A stretch of DNA of 64,000 bases from Pseudonocardia kujensis (GTDB taxonomy: Bacteria > Actinomycetota > Actinomycetes > Mycobacteriales > Pseudonocardiaceae): positions 62,001 through 126,000 of the forward strand of contig NZ_JAJSOK010000005.1 in assembly GCF_021283305.1 (NCBI RefSeq), read 5' to 3'. Below the pieces are notes generated by a model. The model was not told the DNA's origin, searched no databases, and was given only the letters and a program-made list of their open reading frames with translations. This document shows positions 25,862 through 34,920 of this stretch, piece by piece (position 1 is the stretch's first letter; every line of letters starts with the position of its first letter). The translations under genes and the position numbers were made by a program.

Positions 25862-26200
25862 ATGCAGGACCCGTGCCAAGCCCGCGAAGTCCTCGGGATC
25901 GTCGGGGACAAGTGGGCACTGTTGATCGTCCGCATGCTCAAGGACGGACCGCGGCGCTTCACCGAGCTCAAGCGGGCCATCGACGGCATCAGCCAGCGGA
26001 TGCTGACCGTGACACTGCGCGACCTCGAGCGCGACGGCATCCTGACGCGCACTGTCCACAACGTCATGCCCCCGCACGTCAGCTACGAGCTGACCACGAT
26101 GGGTCGAACCCTGCGCGAAGCCACCGCGCCGCTCATCGAGTGGAGCATTACGCACCTGCCGCACATCGACGCCGCCCGCGCGGCCTACGACAACCGCTAG
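25862..26200 (+). CDS. HxlR-family transcriptional regulator
   Basis: A 112-residue winged-helix regulator: GDKWALLIVRMLKDGPRRFT, ELKRAIDGISQRMLTVTLRD and LERDGILTR are diagnostic of HxlR. Cys5 (MQDPCQA) is at the position of the redox- or ligand-sensing cysteine in several HxlR proteins. It is divergently placed from the alpha/beta hydrolase; the intergenic sequence carries GGTACCCTTTGGTAACC, a near-palindrome that is a likely operator. It probably senses an electrophile or the hydrolase substrate. Confidence 0.88.
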   Translation: MQDPCQAREVLGIVGDKWALLIVRMLKDGPRRFTELKRAIDGISQRMLTVTLRDLERDGILTRTVHNVMPPHVSYELTTMGRTLREATAPLIEWSITHLPHIDAARAAYDNR

Positions 26201-26300
26201 AGGCGCAGCGCCTCGACCGGGCCGTCGACGCGGATGTGTTGACCCTCGTCGTCAGCCGGGTCAGTACGCCTCGGACCTGATTGAGCGCGGCGACGTGCTC
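26197..26300 (-). pseudogene. Fragment of a paralogue of the small protein at 19099-19533
   Basis: Read on the minus strand, REHVAALNQVRGVLTRLTTR then VNTSAS closely follows EEQVAALTQVRAVLTQAMLT then VDTSAS of the 19.1-19.5 kb gene. VDGPVEALRL continues in another frame to a stop at 26197. The frame is broken and the rest of the protein is absent, so this is a relic. Confidence 0.6.
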
Positions 26301-26312
26301 CCGGTGTCGGCC

Positions 26313-26531
26313 TCAGCTCCGCATGCGCGGCGAAGCGATGCGGGCCACCAGGTGCCGGTGGGCCGCCTCGGCCGCGACCAGTTCGCCGTCTGCGGTGTCG
26401 TCGCCGGTCGAACGCCTCCGGTGCCGTTCGACCAGCGCCTCGAGCGAGGCGAGGAGCCGGTCGCCGAGGTCGGCGTGGCGGTCGTCGAGGCGCGTCGGGA
26501 ACGTCGGGTCGGGAGGAACGAGTGCAGACAT
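26313..26531 (-). CDS. Small hypothetical protein after the orphan leader
   Basis: A 72-residue, charged helical protein (MSALVPPDPTFPTRLDDRHA). It lies 85 bases downstream of a cysteine leader peptide and just upstream, on its own strand, of the paralogue relic at 26197-26300. It may be the N-terminal half of the decayed small-protein paralogue, split by a frameshift. No motif is recognisable, and coding status is uncertain. Confidence 0.45.
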   Translation of the reverse strand: MSALVPPDPTFPTRLDDRHADLGDRLLASLEALVERHRRRSTGDDTADGELVAAEAAHRHLVARIASPRMRS

Positions 26532-26616
26532 GGCTGTGCTCCGGGAGGACGCAGGATCGGGACGACGGGGCATCCGTGCGGCCGGCGGTACCGCCGGCGG
26601 GCGGACGCACTGGTCG

Positions 26617-26697
26617 TCACCGACAAAGGGCGGCCTCGGTGCGGCAGAAGTCCACGTGCCGGCGCCGGGACCAGATTTCCTGGCTCCTCGTGAGCAC
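26617..26697 (-). CDS. Cysteine leader peptide (orphan copy)
   Basis: A 26-codon ORF from GTG 26697, with GGGAG five bases upstream. It reads VLTRSQEIWSRRRHVDFCRT then EAALCR and stop. The conserved D-x8-C cysteine is TGT. Its upstream sequence is a copy of the segment before the 23028 leader, but its downstream genes are a 72-residue unknown and a relic, so its original target seems lost. Confidence 0.75.
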   Translation of the reverse strand: MLTRSQEIWSRRRHVDFCRTEAALCR

Positions 26698-26964
26698 GGC
26701 TCCCTCATCGCTCCCGGCTGAAGCACCGCACCGAGCGGTGCGGGTGCTGCGGCGTCGTCGAACCAGGTTTCTCGGCCGCTCTGGATGGACAACTCGCACT
26801 CAACCCGTCACCCGTTCCGGTTGTCAAGCGCATGAACACGCAAGTGACGGAACCGGCACACGCCGCTCAGCAGGCAGAACGTCCGGGCTTCCCGCTCCGC
26901 CGTCCACCTGACCGGACCCGCGGGGCCCGCGCGGCCGACGCACCACCTCCTGACGAGATCCGCG

Positions 26965-27042
26965 ACCGATCACGTACGCTTATCGCTTCCGATGAGCATT
27001 CGCGGTTGGACACCCATCATGGTGATGGGTTCTACTCTCCGT
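26965..27042 (+). promoter_or_regulatory. Shared sulfur-regulon promoter block, copy D (cassette 1)
   Basis: The block contains GACCGATCACG, then TCCGATGAGCATTCG and GGTTGGAC (TTGGAC at 27006-27011). The TTGGAC box begins 37 bases before the leader GTG at 27043; TCTACT ends six bases before it. This fits a -35/-10 pair for a leaderless transcript. The same block occurs at 46376-46456, 48002-48081, 60841-60922 and 63765-63845. Confidence 0.78.
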
Positions 27043-27192
27043 GTGCAGACACCGTGTCGACGTTCCCCCGGCTTGTGTCCAGGGATGACGGTGTCACCCT
27101 GTGCGCCCACGGAGGTGCGGGCCGGGAGCCTGACCCAGCGCCGGTTCATCGACCACGGCACGGTGCACTCGGCGAGCTGTCGGCTGCACTGA
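27043..27192 (+). CDS. Cysteine leader peptide of importer cassette 1 (LTQRR type)
   Basis: A 49-codon ORF from GTG 27043, placed at the expected transcription start of promoter block D. The C-terminus reads [17 protein letters not shown] then RLH and stop. The N-terminal half is variable compared with the other three copies but has three extra cysteines, also TGT. A gap of 385 bases (27193-27577) separates it from the first permease; I see no gene there, and it could form an attenuator. Shorter internal GTG starts (27091, 27115) are possible. Confidence 0.78.
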   Translation: MQTPCRRSPGLCPGMTVSPCAPTEVRAGSLTQRRFIDHGTVHSASCRLH

Positions 27193-27577
27193 CCGCCCGT
27201 ACGCGGTCCCGGTGACCACGCACGCCCCGTCCTTCGACCGCCTCCAGCCCACACGGCGAGACCTCGGCGCTCGCCCGGGCCCTGGTCGGCGGACCCGGCT
27301 CGTCGACCCGTACGGAATGACGGCGAGGAGACCGCCGGACCGCCACCCAGTGCGCAACGCTGCGACGACGGGCGGACGCACGCCGGCATGCCTCCGGTAC
27401 GGCCGGCGCTTGCGACCGGATCCGACAGCACAGGTGCGCGCTCGGCGCGGGCGCTTCTCGTTCGAGGACGCCACCCGTCCTGATTCGCCCGCCCGTGCCT
27501 CGACGACATCTCGACCGACCTCTGTCCGACATTGCCCGCACCGAGGCCTGCTCCACCTTCCCGCCCTGAGGATCCAC

Positions 27578-28570
27578 GTGTCCGTTCCACCGATCGTTCC
27601 CGCTCCAACTGATCCACCTCGGACCACCGTCGCCCGTCGCCTGCGCGCTCCCGTCGGCTGGCGGTACATCGGCGGCCGGCTGCTGACCGGTCTCGTCGCT
27701 GTCTGGGGTGCCGTCACCCTCGTGTTCTTCGCCCTCTACGCCACGGGCAATCCCGCCATCCTGCTCGTGCCGCCGGACGCACCTCCGGACGAGATCGCGA
27801 GACTGACCCATCTGCTGGGCTTCGACCGCCCGCTCCCCGTGCAGTACGCGCACTTCCTGGCGAGTGTGCTCAGCGGGACGTTCCCGGACTCGATCCGGTA
27901 CGGCGGGGATCCGCTGCCCATCGCACTGGAGAAGATCCCCGCCAGCCTCGCGCTCGGGCTCGCCGGCCTGCTGATCGGTGCGCTCCTCGGCGGGCTGGTC
28001 GGCTACCTCTCGGCGACGGCGAGGTCGGCCTGGCTCGGCCGGGTCCCACTGGGCCTCGCGGTCAGCATCGAGTCCGTGCCGACGTTCTTCGTCGGCATCG
28101 TGCTGGTGATCGTGTTCGCCGTGCAACTCGGTTGGTTCCCGGTCACGAGCGCAGGCGACGCCTCCAGCCTGGTGCTGCCGGCGCTGACGTTGGCCTTCGC
28201 GTTCGTCCCGGCCATCGCCCGCGTGTTCCGCACCGCACTGCTCGACGTCCTGCAGGCGGAACACATCCGCACCGCGCGAGCGAAGGGGCTACCCCGGCAC
28301 ACCCTGGCGTGGCGCCACGTCATCGCCAACTCTCTCGGGACCACGCTCAACGTCGTCGGGATCCAGGCCGGCGTCCTGCTCGGCGGCGCCGTGGTCACCG
28401 AGTCCGTGTTCGGCTGGCCGGGGATCGGCCAGCTGTCCGTCAACGCGGTCCAGAACCGCGACTACCCGTTGGTGATCGTCTGCGTGCTGGTGATCTCCCT
28501 CGGGTTCGTCCTGATCAACCTGGTCGTCGACGTCCTCGCGGCCATCGTGGAACCGAGGTTGCGGTCATGA
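27578..28570 (+). CDS. Peptide/nickel-type ABC transporter permease (DppB-like), cassette 1
   Basis: A 330-residue permease with six membrane segments. GWRYIGGRLLTGLVAVWGAV is the N-terminal helix; the EAA-loop region reads EHIRTARAKGLPRHTLAWRH. GTG 27578 is chosen because TGAGGA precedes it and the family N-terminus starts nearby; the frame is open to 27212. The last codons overlap the next permease (ATGA). It belongs to the leader-controlled five-gene importer that precedes two LLM enzymes. Confidence 0.88.
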   Translation: MSVPPIVPAPTDPPRTTVARRLRAPVGWRYIGGRLLTGLVAVWGAVTLVFFALYATGNPAILLVPPDAPPDEIARLTHLLGFDRPLPVQYAHFLASVLSGTFPDSIRYGGDPLPIALEKIPASLALGLAGLLIGALLGGLVGYLSATARSAWLGRVPLGLAVSIESVPTFFVGIVLVIVFAVQLGWFPVTSAGDASSLVLPALTLAFAFVPAIARVFRTALLDVLQAEHIRTARAKGLPRHTLAWRHVIANSLGTTLNVVGIQAGVLLGGAVVTESVFGWPGIGQLSVNAVQNRDYPLVIVCVLVISLGFVLINLVVDVLAAIVEPRLRS

Positions 28571-29487
28571 GTCTCGTCCAGGCTTCGGGCGTCGAGGACA
28601 CGACGCCGCCGGACCCACCCGAGGTCGTTGCATCTCCCCCCGACCGGCGATCCGGACACCGGCGCACGATCGGGGTCGGTGGCCGATTCGGTGCGGCGAT
28701 CCTCGTCGCCGTCGTCGGAATCACCCTGCTCGCCCCGCTGACCTCCGGTGACCCCTTGGCGCAGAACTTCGACGCGATCCTGCAGGCGCCCTCGTCCGCC
28801 CATGTGATGGGCACCGACGAGCTGGGTCGCGACGTCCTGGTCAGGGTGGTCTTCGGCGGCCGGACCGCGCTCGCGATCACGGCGGTGTCCGCGGTCGTCG
28901 CCTCCGCGCTCGGGTTGGCCCTCGCCCTGCTGGGCGCCCTGTTCGGCGGCTGGGTCGATGCGCTCACCGGCAGGCTGGCGGACGTCCAGCTGGCGGTGCC
29001 GTCGATCGTGCTCGCGATCGTCGTGCTCTCCTTCGTGGGCAACTCGTTCGTCCCGATCGTGCTCGTCCTGGTGCTGGGCTCGTGGGTGCTCACGTTCCGG
29101 GTGATCCGCGGGCATGCCCGCGCGGTGGTGCGCCAGCAGTACGTCGAGGCGGCACGGGTCGTCGGCTCCGGGCGGTTCGGCATCGCCCGCCGGCACCTCG
29201 TCCCGAGCGTCTTGCCGCTGCTCGCGGTCGCGTTCACCCTCAACGCCTCCTCCGCGCTGCTGCTCGAGTCGAGCCTCGGCTACCTCGGCCTGGGCGTCCA
29301 GCCGCCCGAGCCCGACTGGGGACAGATGGTCGCGGCAGGTCAGGCCCAGATCTTCACCGCACCGTGGATCGCGCTGTTCCCCGGCCTGGCGGTCGTGCTG
29401 ACGGCGGTGGGCCTGCAACTGCTGGGGGACGGCCTGGCCGAACGCTTCGTCGGTGGACCCGCCCTCGAGAGAGGACTCGCCCGATGA
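28567..29487 (+). CDS. Peptide/nickel-type ABC transporter permease (DppC-like), cassette 1
   Basis: A 306-residue permease. HVMGTDELGRDVLVRVVFGG is the DppC signature, and YVEAARVVGSGRFGIARRHL is the EAA loop that docks on the ATPase. A proline-rich ~35-residue N-terminal tail precedes the first helix. Start and stop overlap both neighbours by four bases, so stoichiometric translation with DppB-like and ATPase is expected. Confidence 0.9.
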   Translation: MSLVQASGVEDTTPPDPPEVVASPPDRRSGHRRTIGVGGRFGAAILVAVVGITLLAPLTSGDPLAQNFDAILQAPSSAHVMGTDELGRDVLVRVVFGGRTALAITAVSAVVASALGLALALLGALFGGWVDALTGRLADVQLAVPSIVLAIVVLSFVGNSFVPIVLVLVLGSWVLTFRVIRGHARAVVRQQYVEAARVVGSGRFGIARRHLVPSVLPLLAVAFTLNASSALLLESSLGYLGLGVQPPEPDWGQMVAAGQAQIFTAPWIALFPGLAVVLTAVGLQLLGDGLAERFVGGPALERGLAR

Positions 29488-31169
29488 CCGCCCCGCCACG
29501 CCTGCTCACCGTCACCGACTCGGCGGCGGCTCCCGGAGAGGCCGCCGAACCGGTCCTGCAGCTGACCGGCCTGACGATCGGGATCGACCCCCGCGGTGGC
29601 GGGGCCCTGGATCCGATCGTCACTGGCGTCTCCTTGCAGGTGCCCGCGGGGCGTGCCGTGGGACTCGTCGGCGAGTCAGGCTCGGGGAAGACACTGACCG
29701 CGCTCGCCGTCGCGGGGCTCCTGCCCCCGGCCGTCCGCGTCGTGGCCGGCGGCATCGAGCTCGCGGGACGGGAGGTCACCGGCCTCCCGCAGAAGGAGGC
29801 GCGGGCGCATCTCGCCGCGTCGGTGGGAGTGGTCTTCCAGAACCCGACGGCGTCGCTCAACCCCCGAATGCGCATCGCCGCGCAGCTGCGAGAGGCGCTA
29901 CCTGCCGGAACGACCCGCCGCCAGGCACGTGAGCGCGTGGCCGAGCTGCTGGTGGCCGTCGGCATCCCCGACGTGCACAAGACCCTCGGTGCGTTCCCGC
30001 ACGAACTGTCCGGAGGCCTCAACCAGCGCGTCGTCATCGCCATGGCCCTGGCCCGAGATCCGAAGGTGCTCCTCGCCGACGAACCCACCACTGCGCTCGA
30101 CGTGTCCGTGCAGGCGCAGGTGCTCGATCTCCTCGACGAGCTGCGTGACCGGCTCGGTCTCGGGGTGCTGCTGGTCAGCCACGACATCGGGGTGATCGCC
30201 GACCGCACGGACGACGTGTACGTGATGTCCGCAGGGCAGATCGTCGAGTCCGGTTCGACGGCGGAGGTGCTGCGCGAGCCCCGGCACGACTACACCCGGC
30301 AGCTGTTGGCCGCGATGCCGGGCCGGCTCGATGCGGTGCGGCCCGTCGGGCGCGCCGCAGGGTCCGAGGACCCCGCGGACGAGCCGGCACAGCTGGTCCT
30401 CGAGGACGTCCGTCGAACGTTCGGGGTGCGAAGCAGTGCGGGCCGTGCCCAGCACGTCGCGCTCGACGGCGTCGGGTTGACCGTGAGGAGGGGACAGGCG
30501 ATCGGTCTGGTGGGTGAGTCCGGGTCCGGGAAGACCACGCTCGCCCGGATCGTGGTGGGTCTCGAGCGAGCGGACTCGGGGGTGGTCTCGTACGAGGGGA
30601 CCCCGCTGACGCGGCACTCCCGCGAGCAGCGCCGGCGATGGCGGCGGGAGGTGCAGTACGTCTTCCAGGACCCGTACAGTTCGCTCGACCCGCGCCTGAC
30701 CGTCGCCCAGACCCTGCGCGAGCCGCTGGAGATCCACCACCGCGCGCTCTCGCGCCACGAGCTGGCGGCCCGCATCGACTCCCTGCTCGACGAGGTCGAG
30801 CTCCCCCGGGCCTTCCGCGATCGGCACCCGTCCGAGCTGTCCGGCGGGCAACGGCAGCGGGTCGGCATCGCCCGGGCGCTGGCGACGGAGCCCTCCCTGA
30901 TCATCGCGGACGAGCCCGTCTCGGCACTCGACCTGTCCGTGCAGGCCCGGATCCTCCGCCTGCTCGCCCGGCTGCGGGTCGAGCGGAACCTGACCTACCT
31001 GTTCATCTCGCACGACCTGGCGGTGGTCCGGTACCTGTGCGAGGACCTGGTCGTCCTGCGGCAAGGCCGAGTCGTCGAACAAGGGCGCACCGACGACGTG
31101 CTGCACCACCCCGAAAACCCGTACACCCGAGCGCTGGTCGAGGCCGTCCCCGGCCGCACCTTCGCCTGA
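29484..31169 (+). CDS. Fused dual-ATPase of peptide/nickel-type ABC importer (DppD-DppF fusion), cassette 1
   Basis: A 561-residue protein with two nucleotide-binding domains. Domain 1: Walker A GESGSGKT (about residues 63-70), signature HELSGGLNQR, Walker B VLLADEPTTALD. Domain 2: Walker A GESGSGKT (about 340), signature ELSGGQRQR, Walker B LIIADEPVSALD. Domain 1 has LSGGL where LSGGQ is usual, a common DppD-side variant. The C-terminal oligopeptide-transporter tail ENPYTRALVEAVPGR is present. It is coupled to the DppC-like gene by ATGA. Confidence 0.92.
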   Translation: MTAPPRLLTVTDSAAAPGEAAEPVLQLTGLTIGIDPRGGGALDPIVTGVSLQVPAGRAVGLVGESGSGKTLTALAVAGLLPPAVRVVAGGIELAGREVTGLPQKEARAHLAASVGVVFQNPTASLNPRMRIAAQLREALPAGTTRRQARERVAELLVAVGIPDVHKTLGAFPHELSGGLNQRVVIAMALARDPKVLLADEPTTALDVSVQAQVLDLLDELRDRLGLGVLLVSHDIGVIADRTDDVYVMSAGQIVESGSTAEVLREPRHDYTRQLLAAMPGRLDAVRPVGRAAGSEDPADEPAQLVLEDVRRTFGVRSSAGRAQHVALDGVGLTVRRGQAIGLVGESGSGKTTLARIVVGLERADSGVVSYEGTPLTRHSREQRRRWRREVQYVFQDPYSSLDPRLTVAQTLREPLEIHHRALSRHELAARIDSLLDEVELPRAFRDRHPSELSGGQRQRVGIARALATEPSLIIADEPVSALDLSVQARILRLLARLRVERNLTYLFISHDLAVVRYLCEDLVVLRQGRVVEQGRTDDVLHHPENPYTRALVEAVPGRTFA

Positions 31170-31187
31170 TCCCACGGAGACGAACGA

Positions 31188-32738
31188 ATGAACACCAGAC
31201 CACGCCGCTTGCTCGTCGGCGCCGCCGCCGCGGTCCTCCTCGCCGTCCTGAGCGCCTGCGGCGGGGCGGCGGGCGGCGGTTCCGCTCCGCGAGCGGGCGA
31301 CATCCTCCGGCTCGGGCTCTCGCGTCAGATCACCGGCATCAACCCGCACAAGGGCGGGTCGCCGGACTCCTCCGGCTCGATCGTCGGCTCGATCTACGAG
31401 TCCTTGACCCAGATCGCGCCGGACCTCACCGTGCAACCCTCGCTCGCCACCTCCTGGACGACGGTCGATCCGCTGACCTGGCGGTTCACGATCCGCACCG
31501 ACTCGAAGTTCTCCGACGGAACCCCGCTGACCGCCGACGACGTGGTGTGGAACTTCCAGCAGCTGCTCGACCCGGACTACAAGGGCACCGCGGGGGCACC
31601 CCTGCGCAAGTACCTGACCTCGGTCACCAAGGTCGACGACAGCACACTTCAGTTCAACCTGTCCCAGCCCGCCCTCGACCTGCCCGGCCGGCTCTGGTCC
31701 ATCTACATCGTCCAGCCGACCTTCGCCCACGGGCACAACCTCGACAACGAGGCGCTCGGCAGCGGCCCCTACAAGCTCGACGCCCTCGACCAGGAGAACG
31801 GCGCCACCTTGTCGCTGAACCCCTACTACGCCGGCCCGAAGCCACAGTTCGCCCAGGTCCGCTACACGGTGCTGGCCTCCGAGGCCCAGCGGGTCGCGGC
31901 GCTGCGGGCCGGGGAGCAGGACCTCATCCTCAACCTCGACCCGCTCGACCTCGCCCAGTTCCGGAACTCGGACACCTACGACACCGTGCTCGGCGTCGGC
32001 AACCAGCCGCTCACCCTCGCGATCAACGAGCGCAAGACCGGCACCCCCCTCGCCGACCCGCGGGTGCGGCAGGCGCTGAACTACGCCACCGACAAGGACA
32101 CGATCATCAAGAGCCTGCTGCAGGGCGCGGTGACGCCGCTGCCCGGCCAGGTCCTCTACGACCCGTTCCAGCAGCCCAACGCGGCGGTCTCCGCCTACCC
32201 GTACGACCCCGAGAAGGCCAAGCAGCTCCTCGCCGAGGCCGGACACGCGAACGGGCTCACGCTGACCGTCCTGCTGTCCTCGGGCACCTACGTCTCGCAG
32301 GACGCCGCCACCCAGGCTATCGCCGCGCAGTGGGCGAAGGTGGGAGTGACGCTGAAGATCGAGCAGCAGCCCTTCCCCGCCTGGCTGCAGAGCCAGTACG
32401 GGCCGGACGACCAGGCCGCGGACTTCTACTACATCATGTGGGGCGGCTCCTTCCGAGGCGACGTGACGGGCAACTTCGGCCCCTTCCGCAGCGACCACAT
32501 CCAGAGTCACCTGAACGCTCCGGAGTTCGACGACCTCACCACGCGGGCGCAGAACGCGACCACCGAGGCCGAGAAGACCGACCTCGTGAACCAGGCCGTG
32601 CAGAACGCCCACGACCAGGCCCACGCGATCTTCCTGTACCCGTCGCCGTTCACCGGAGTCGTGTCCAAGGGCCTGCAGTGGACACCGAAGCCGAACCGCT
32701 ACCTGTACGCCCAGGGCGTCGGGCGCGTCTCCCCCTGA
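31188..32738 (+). CDS. ABC transporter substrate-binding lipoprotein (DppA/OppA-like), cassette 1
   Basis: A 516-residue extracytoplasmic solute receptor with a lipoprotein signal (LLAVLSACGG, lipidated Cys24). LGLSRQITGINPHKGG, TWRFTIRTDSKFSDGTPLTA and GSGPYKLDALDQENG are family landmarks. The family binds peptides but also nickel, opines and other small molecules. It closely resembles the receptor of cassette 2 (for instance DPRVRQALNYA and ENGATL-type segments in both), so both may bind related organosulfur ligands, which is inference. Confidence 0.88.
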   Translation: MNTRPRRLLVGAAAAVLLAVLSACGGAAGGGSAPRAGDILRLGLSRQITGINPHKGGSPDSSGSIVGSIYESLTQIAPDLTVQPSLATSWTTVDPLTWRFTIRTDSKFSDGTPLTADDVVWNFQQLLDPDYKGTAGAPLRKYLTSVTKVDDSTLQFNLSQPALDLPGRLWSIYIVQPTFAHGHNLDNEALGSGPYKLDALDQENGATLSLNPYYAGPKPQFAQVRYTVLASEAQRVAALRAGEQDLILNLDPLDLAQFRNSDTYDTVLGVGNQPLTLAINERKTGTPLADPRVRQALNYATDKDTIIKSLLQGAVTPLPGQVLYDPFQQPNAAVSAYPYDPEKAKQLLAEAGHANGLTLTVLLSSGTYVSQDAATQAIAAQWAKVGVTLKIEQQPFPAWLQSQYGPDDQAADFYYIMWGGSFRGDVTGNFGPFRSDHIQSHLNAPEFDDLTTRAQNATTEAEKTDLVNQAVQNAHDQAHAIFLYPSPFTGVVSKGLQWTPKPNRYLYAQGVGRVSP

Positions 32739-32760
32739 CCTCTCGAAGGAGGCACTCACC

Positions 32761-34077
32761 ATGACCGAACGCCACCTGTTCCTCGGCGGCTACGTCCTGT
32801 TCCCGAGCGGCCACTACGCCGGCGCCTGGCGCCACCCCTACTCCTCGCGGGACTGGCTCGGGCGGGACTTCCTGCACCAGACCGCCCGCAGCCTCGAGGC
32901 CGCGAAGTTCGATCTCGCCTTCATCCCGGAGACCGTCAGCCACCACGAGGGCTTCACCCGGCATGGGCACTCCAACGCCATCAAGCACGATCCCGCCCAG
33001 GTCGCCGGGCAGATCGCCGCCGTCACCTCCCACCTCGGCGTGGGCGTCACCCTGTCCACCAGCTTCAACGAGCCCTACAACCTGGCCCGCACGCTGCTCA
33101 GCCTGGACCACCTGTCGGGCGGCCGGGTCGCCTGGAACGTCATCCAGTCCCACGGACCAGCGAACTACCTCAACTTCCCGAACGCCGAGGAGCTCACCGG
33201 GTCCGAGCTCTACGACCGCGGGGACGAGTTCGTCGAGGCGGTCCTCGCCCTCTGGCGGTCCTGGGGGCCCGGCGCCCTGGTCCAGGACCAGGAATCCGGC
33301 GTCTTCGCCGACCCGTCGAGGATCACCGTCCCGGACTACAAGGGCCGCTTCGTCGCGGTGCGCGGGCCGCTGAACCTGCCGCCGAGCCCGCAGGACCACC
33401 CGGTCATCATCCAGGCGGGCGACTCGCAGCGGGGCCGCGAGTTCGGCGCCCGCTGGGGTGAGGTGATCTTCGCGATCGAGCGCACCCGGGCGGACCTGCG
33501 AGCGAAGAAGGACGACCTGCGGGCCAAGGCGCGCGCGGCGGGCCGCGATCCCGAGCGGATCCGGCTGTTCGCGGCGGTGCAGCCCATCGTGGGCGAGACC
33601 CGCGAGATCGCCGAGGCTCGACGGGACTTCCTGCGGACCAGGATCACCCCCGAGTCCGGGACGACCTTCCTGAGTCACTTCGCCCGCATCGACCTGACCG
33701 GGGTCGACCTGACCGCCCGCTACGTCGACGTCCTCGAGGAACGGGCAACCGAGGGGCAGACCGAGGCCAGGGCGATCACCCAGCTCGACGCCCTGCTGGG
33801 CGCCCGCCGGGACCGAGTCACCCTCGCGGAGGCGGGCATCGAGTTCTCGACCAGCGAGCTCACCCCCCAGATCGTGGGCACCGGCGAGCAGGTCGCCGAG
33901 CAGCTCGCCGAGATCTTCGGCTCGGGCGCCGCCGACGGGTTCCTGATCACCCCCACCCACTTCCCGGGGTCCTTCGACGACTTCGGCCGGGCCGTCGTAC
34001 CGCACCTGCAGAAGCTCGGGGTGTTCCGGACCGAGTACGAGGGCACCACCCTGCGTGAGAACCTGGGGCTCTCATGA
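32761..34077 (+). CDS. LLM monooxygenase of the NtaA/SnaA/DszA family, cassette 1
   Basis: A 438-residue FMNH2-dependent monooxygenase of the NtaA/DszA group: HLFLGGYVLFPSGHYAGAWR, YDRGDEFVEAVLALWRSWGP, SPQDHPVIIQAGDSQRGREF and GDFAGSFDDF-like text (PTHFPGSFDDFGRAVVPHLQ) are characteristic. DszA cleaves the C-S bond of a cyclic sulfone, and other members oxidise amines such as NTA. The context (importer, leader peptide) favours sulfur. ATG 32761 has GAAGGAGG upstream and the 3' end overlaps the hydrolase gene. Confidence 0.88.
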   Translation: MTERHLFLGGYVLFPSGHYAGAWRHPYSSRDWLGRDFLHQTARSLEAAKFDLAFIPETVSHHEGFTRHGHSNAIKHDPAQVAGQIAAVTSHLGVGVTLSTSFNEPYNLARTLLSLDHLSGGRVAWNVIQSHGPANYLNFPNAEELTGSELYDRGDEFVEAVLALWRSWGPGALVQDQESGVFADPSRITVPDYKGRFVAVRGPLNLPPSPQDHPVIIQAGDSQRGREFGARWGEVIFAIERTRADLRAKKDDLRAKARAAGRDPERIRLFAAVQPIVGETREIAEARRDFLRTRITPESGTTFLSHFARIDLTGVDLTARYVDVLEERATEGQTEARAITQLDALLGARRDRVTLAEAGIEFSTSELTPQIVGTGEQVAEQLAEIFGSGAADGFLITPTHFPGSFDDFGRAVVPHLQKLGVFRTEYEGTTLRENLGLS

Positions 34078-34856
34078 CCAGCACCGAGACCGAGCTGCGC
34101 CTGACCAGCGGGTGGGGCGGGTCGCTCGCCGCCACGTTCACCCCCGGGACGGCCGACACCGCGGTCCTGCTCCTGCACGGCTTTCTCTCCGACCGACGGG
34201 CCGGCGGTCGCTTCGACCGGCTCGCCGCGGAGTACTCAGCCCTCGGCCTTGCGGTCCTGCGCGTGGACCTCAGCGGGTTCGGCGAGTCCGAGGGGGAGGT
34301 GGTCGACGCCGACCACCTGCTCGCGGACGCCCACGCCGGACTGGACCATCTCGACTCGCTCGGCTACACCCGTCAGGTGCTGCACGGGCAGAGCCTCGGC
34401 TCGGCCATCGCGCTGCGGGTCGCCCCGCAACGGCCACGGGTCCGCACGCTCGTCCTGACGGGGGCGCTGACCGGGGCGGGCAACGGCGACGCACCGTACC
34501 CGTTCCTCGACTCCGAGCAGCTCGCCGCGTGGTACCGGGACGAGGACGTCGCGTTGGCGGTGGACTCTCCGAGCCGCACGCACGTCGTCGTCAACCGACG
34601 CCGGCCGAAGCTCGGAGCCACCGGCACCCAGGAGGAGCTGCTGGGTGCGGTGCCCGTGCCCGTCCTCGTGATCCACGGGGACACCGGCGAGCAGGAGCAG
34701 GCCCTGGCCGCGATCACCGCGGAGGGCGAGCACCTCCTGCCCGCCGGCTCACAGGTCGTCGTGATCCCCGGCGCCACCCACACCTTCTACGAGAGCCAGG
34801 ACGCGGTCGCGACAACGGCCGTGGACTGGGTGCGCCGGCACGTCCCGGCGGGCTGA
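34074..34856 (+). CDS. Alpha/beta hydrolase, cassette 1
   Basis: A 260-residue hydrolase. LLLHGFLSDRRAGGRF gives the oxyanion region, LHGQSLGSAIALR the serine elbow (GQSLGS), and IPGATHTFYES the catalytic His. It overlaps the NtaA/DszA-like gene by four bases (ATGA). It could hydrolyse an ester, thioester or sulfinate-type product of the preceding monooxygenase; no direct evidence. Confidence 0.85.
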   Translation: MTSTETELRLTSGWGGSLAATFTPGTADTAVLLLHGFLSDRRAGGRFDRLAAEYSALGLAVLRVDLSGFGESEGEVVDADHLLADAHAGLDHLDSLGYTRQVLHGQSLGSAIALRVAPQRPRVRTLVLTGALTGAGNGDAPYPFLDSEQLAAWYRDEDVALAVDSPSRTHVVVNRRRPKLGATGTQEELLGAVPVPVLVIHGDTGEQEQALAAITAEGEHLLPAGSQVVVIPGATHTFYESQDAVATTAVDWVRRHVPAG

Positions 34857-34920
34857 ACCCCGTGCCCCTGGTCCCGGTGCGCCCGGGACCGGGGACCGTC
34901 GATCCACCTGGAGGCCGTCC

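Noticed and set aside
29898-32762. A 954-codon minus-strand open frame
   Set aside because: It is antisense to the intact ATPase and receptor genes of cassette 1, and its composition (Val, Gly, Asp and Arg runs) is that of a GC-rich shadow frame with no domain.
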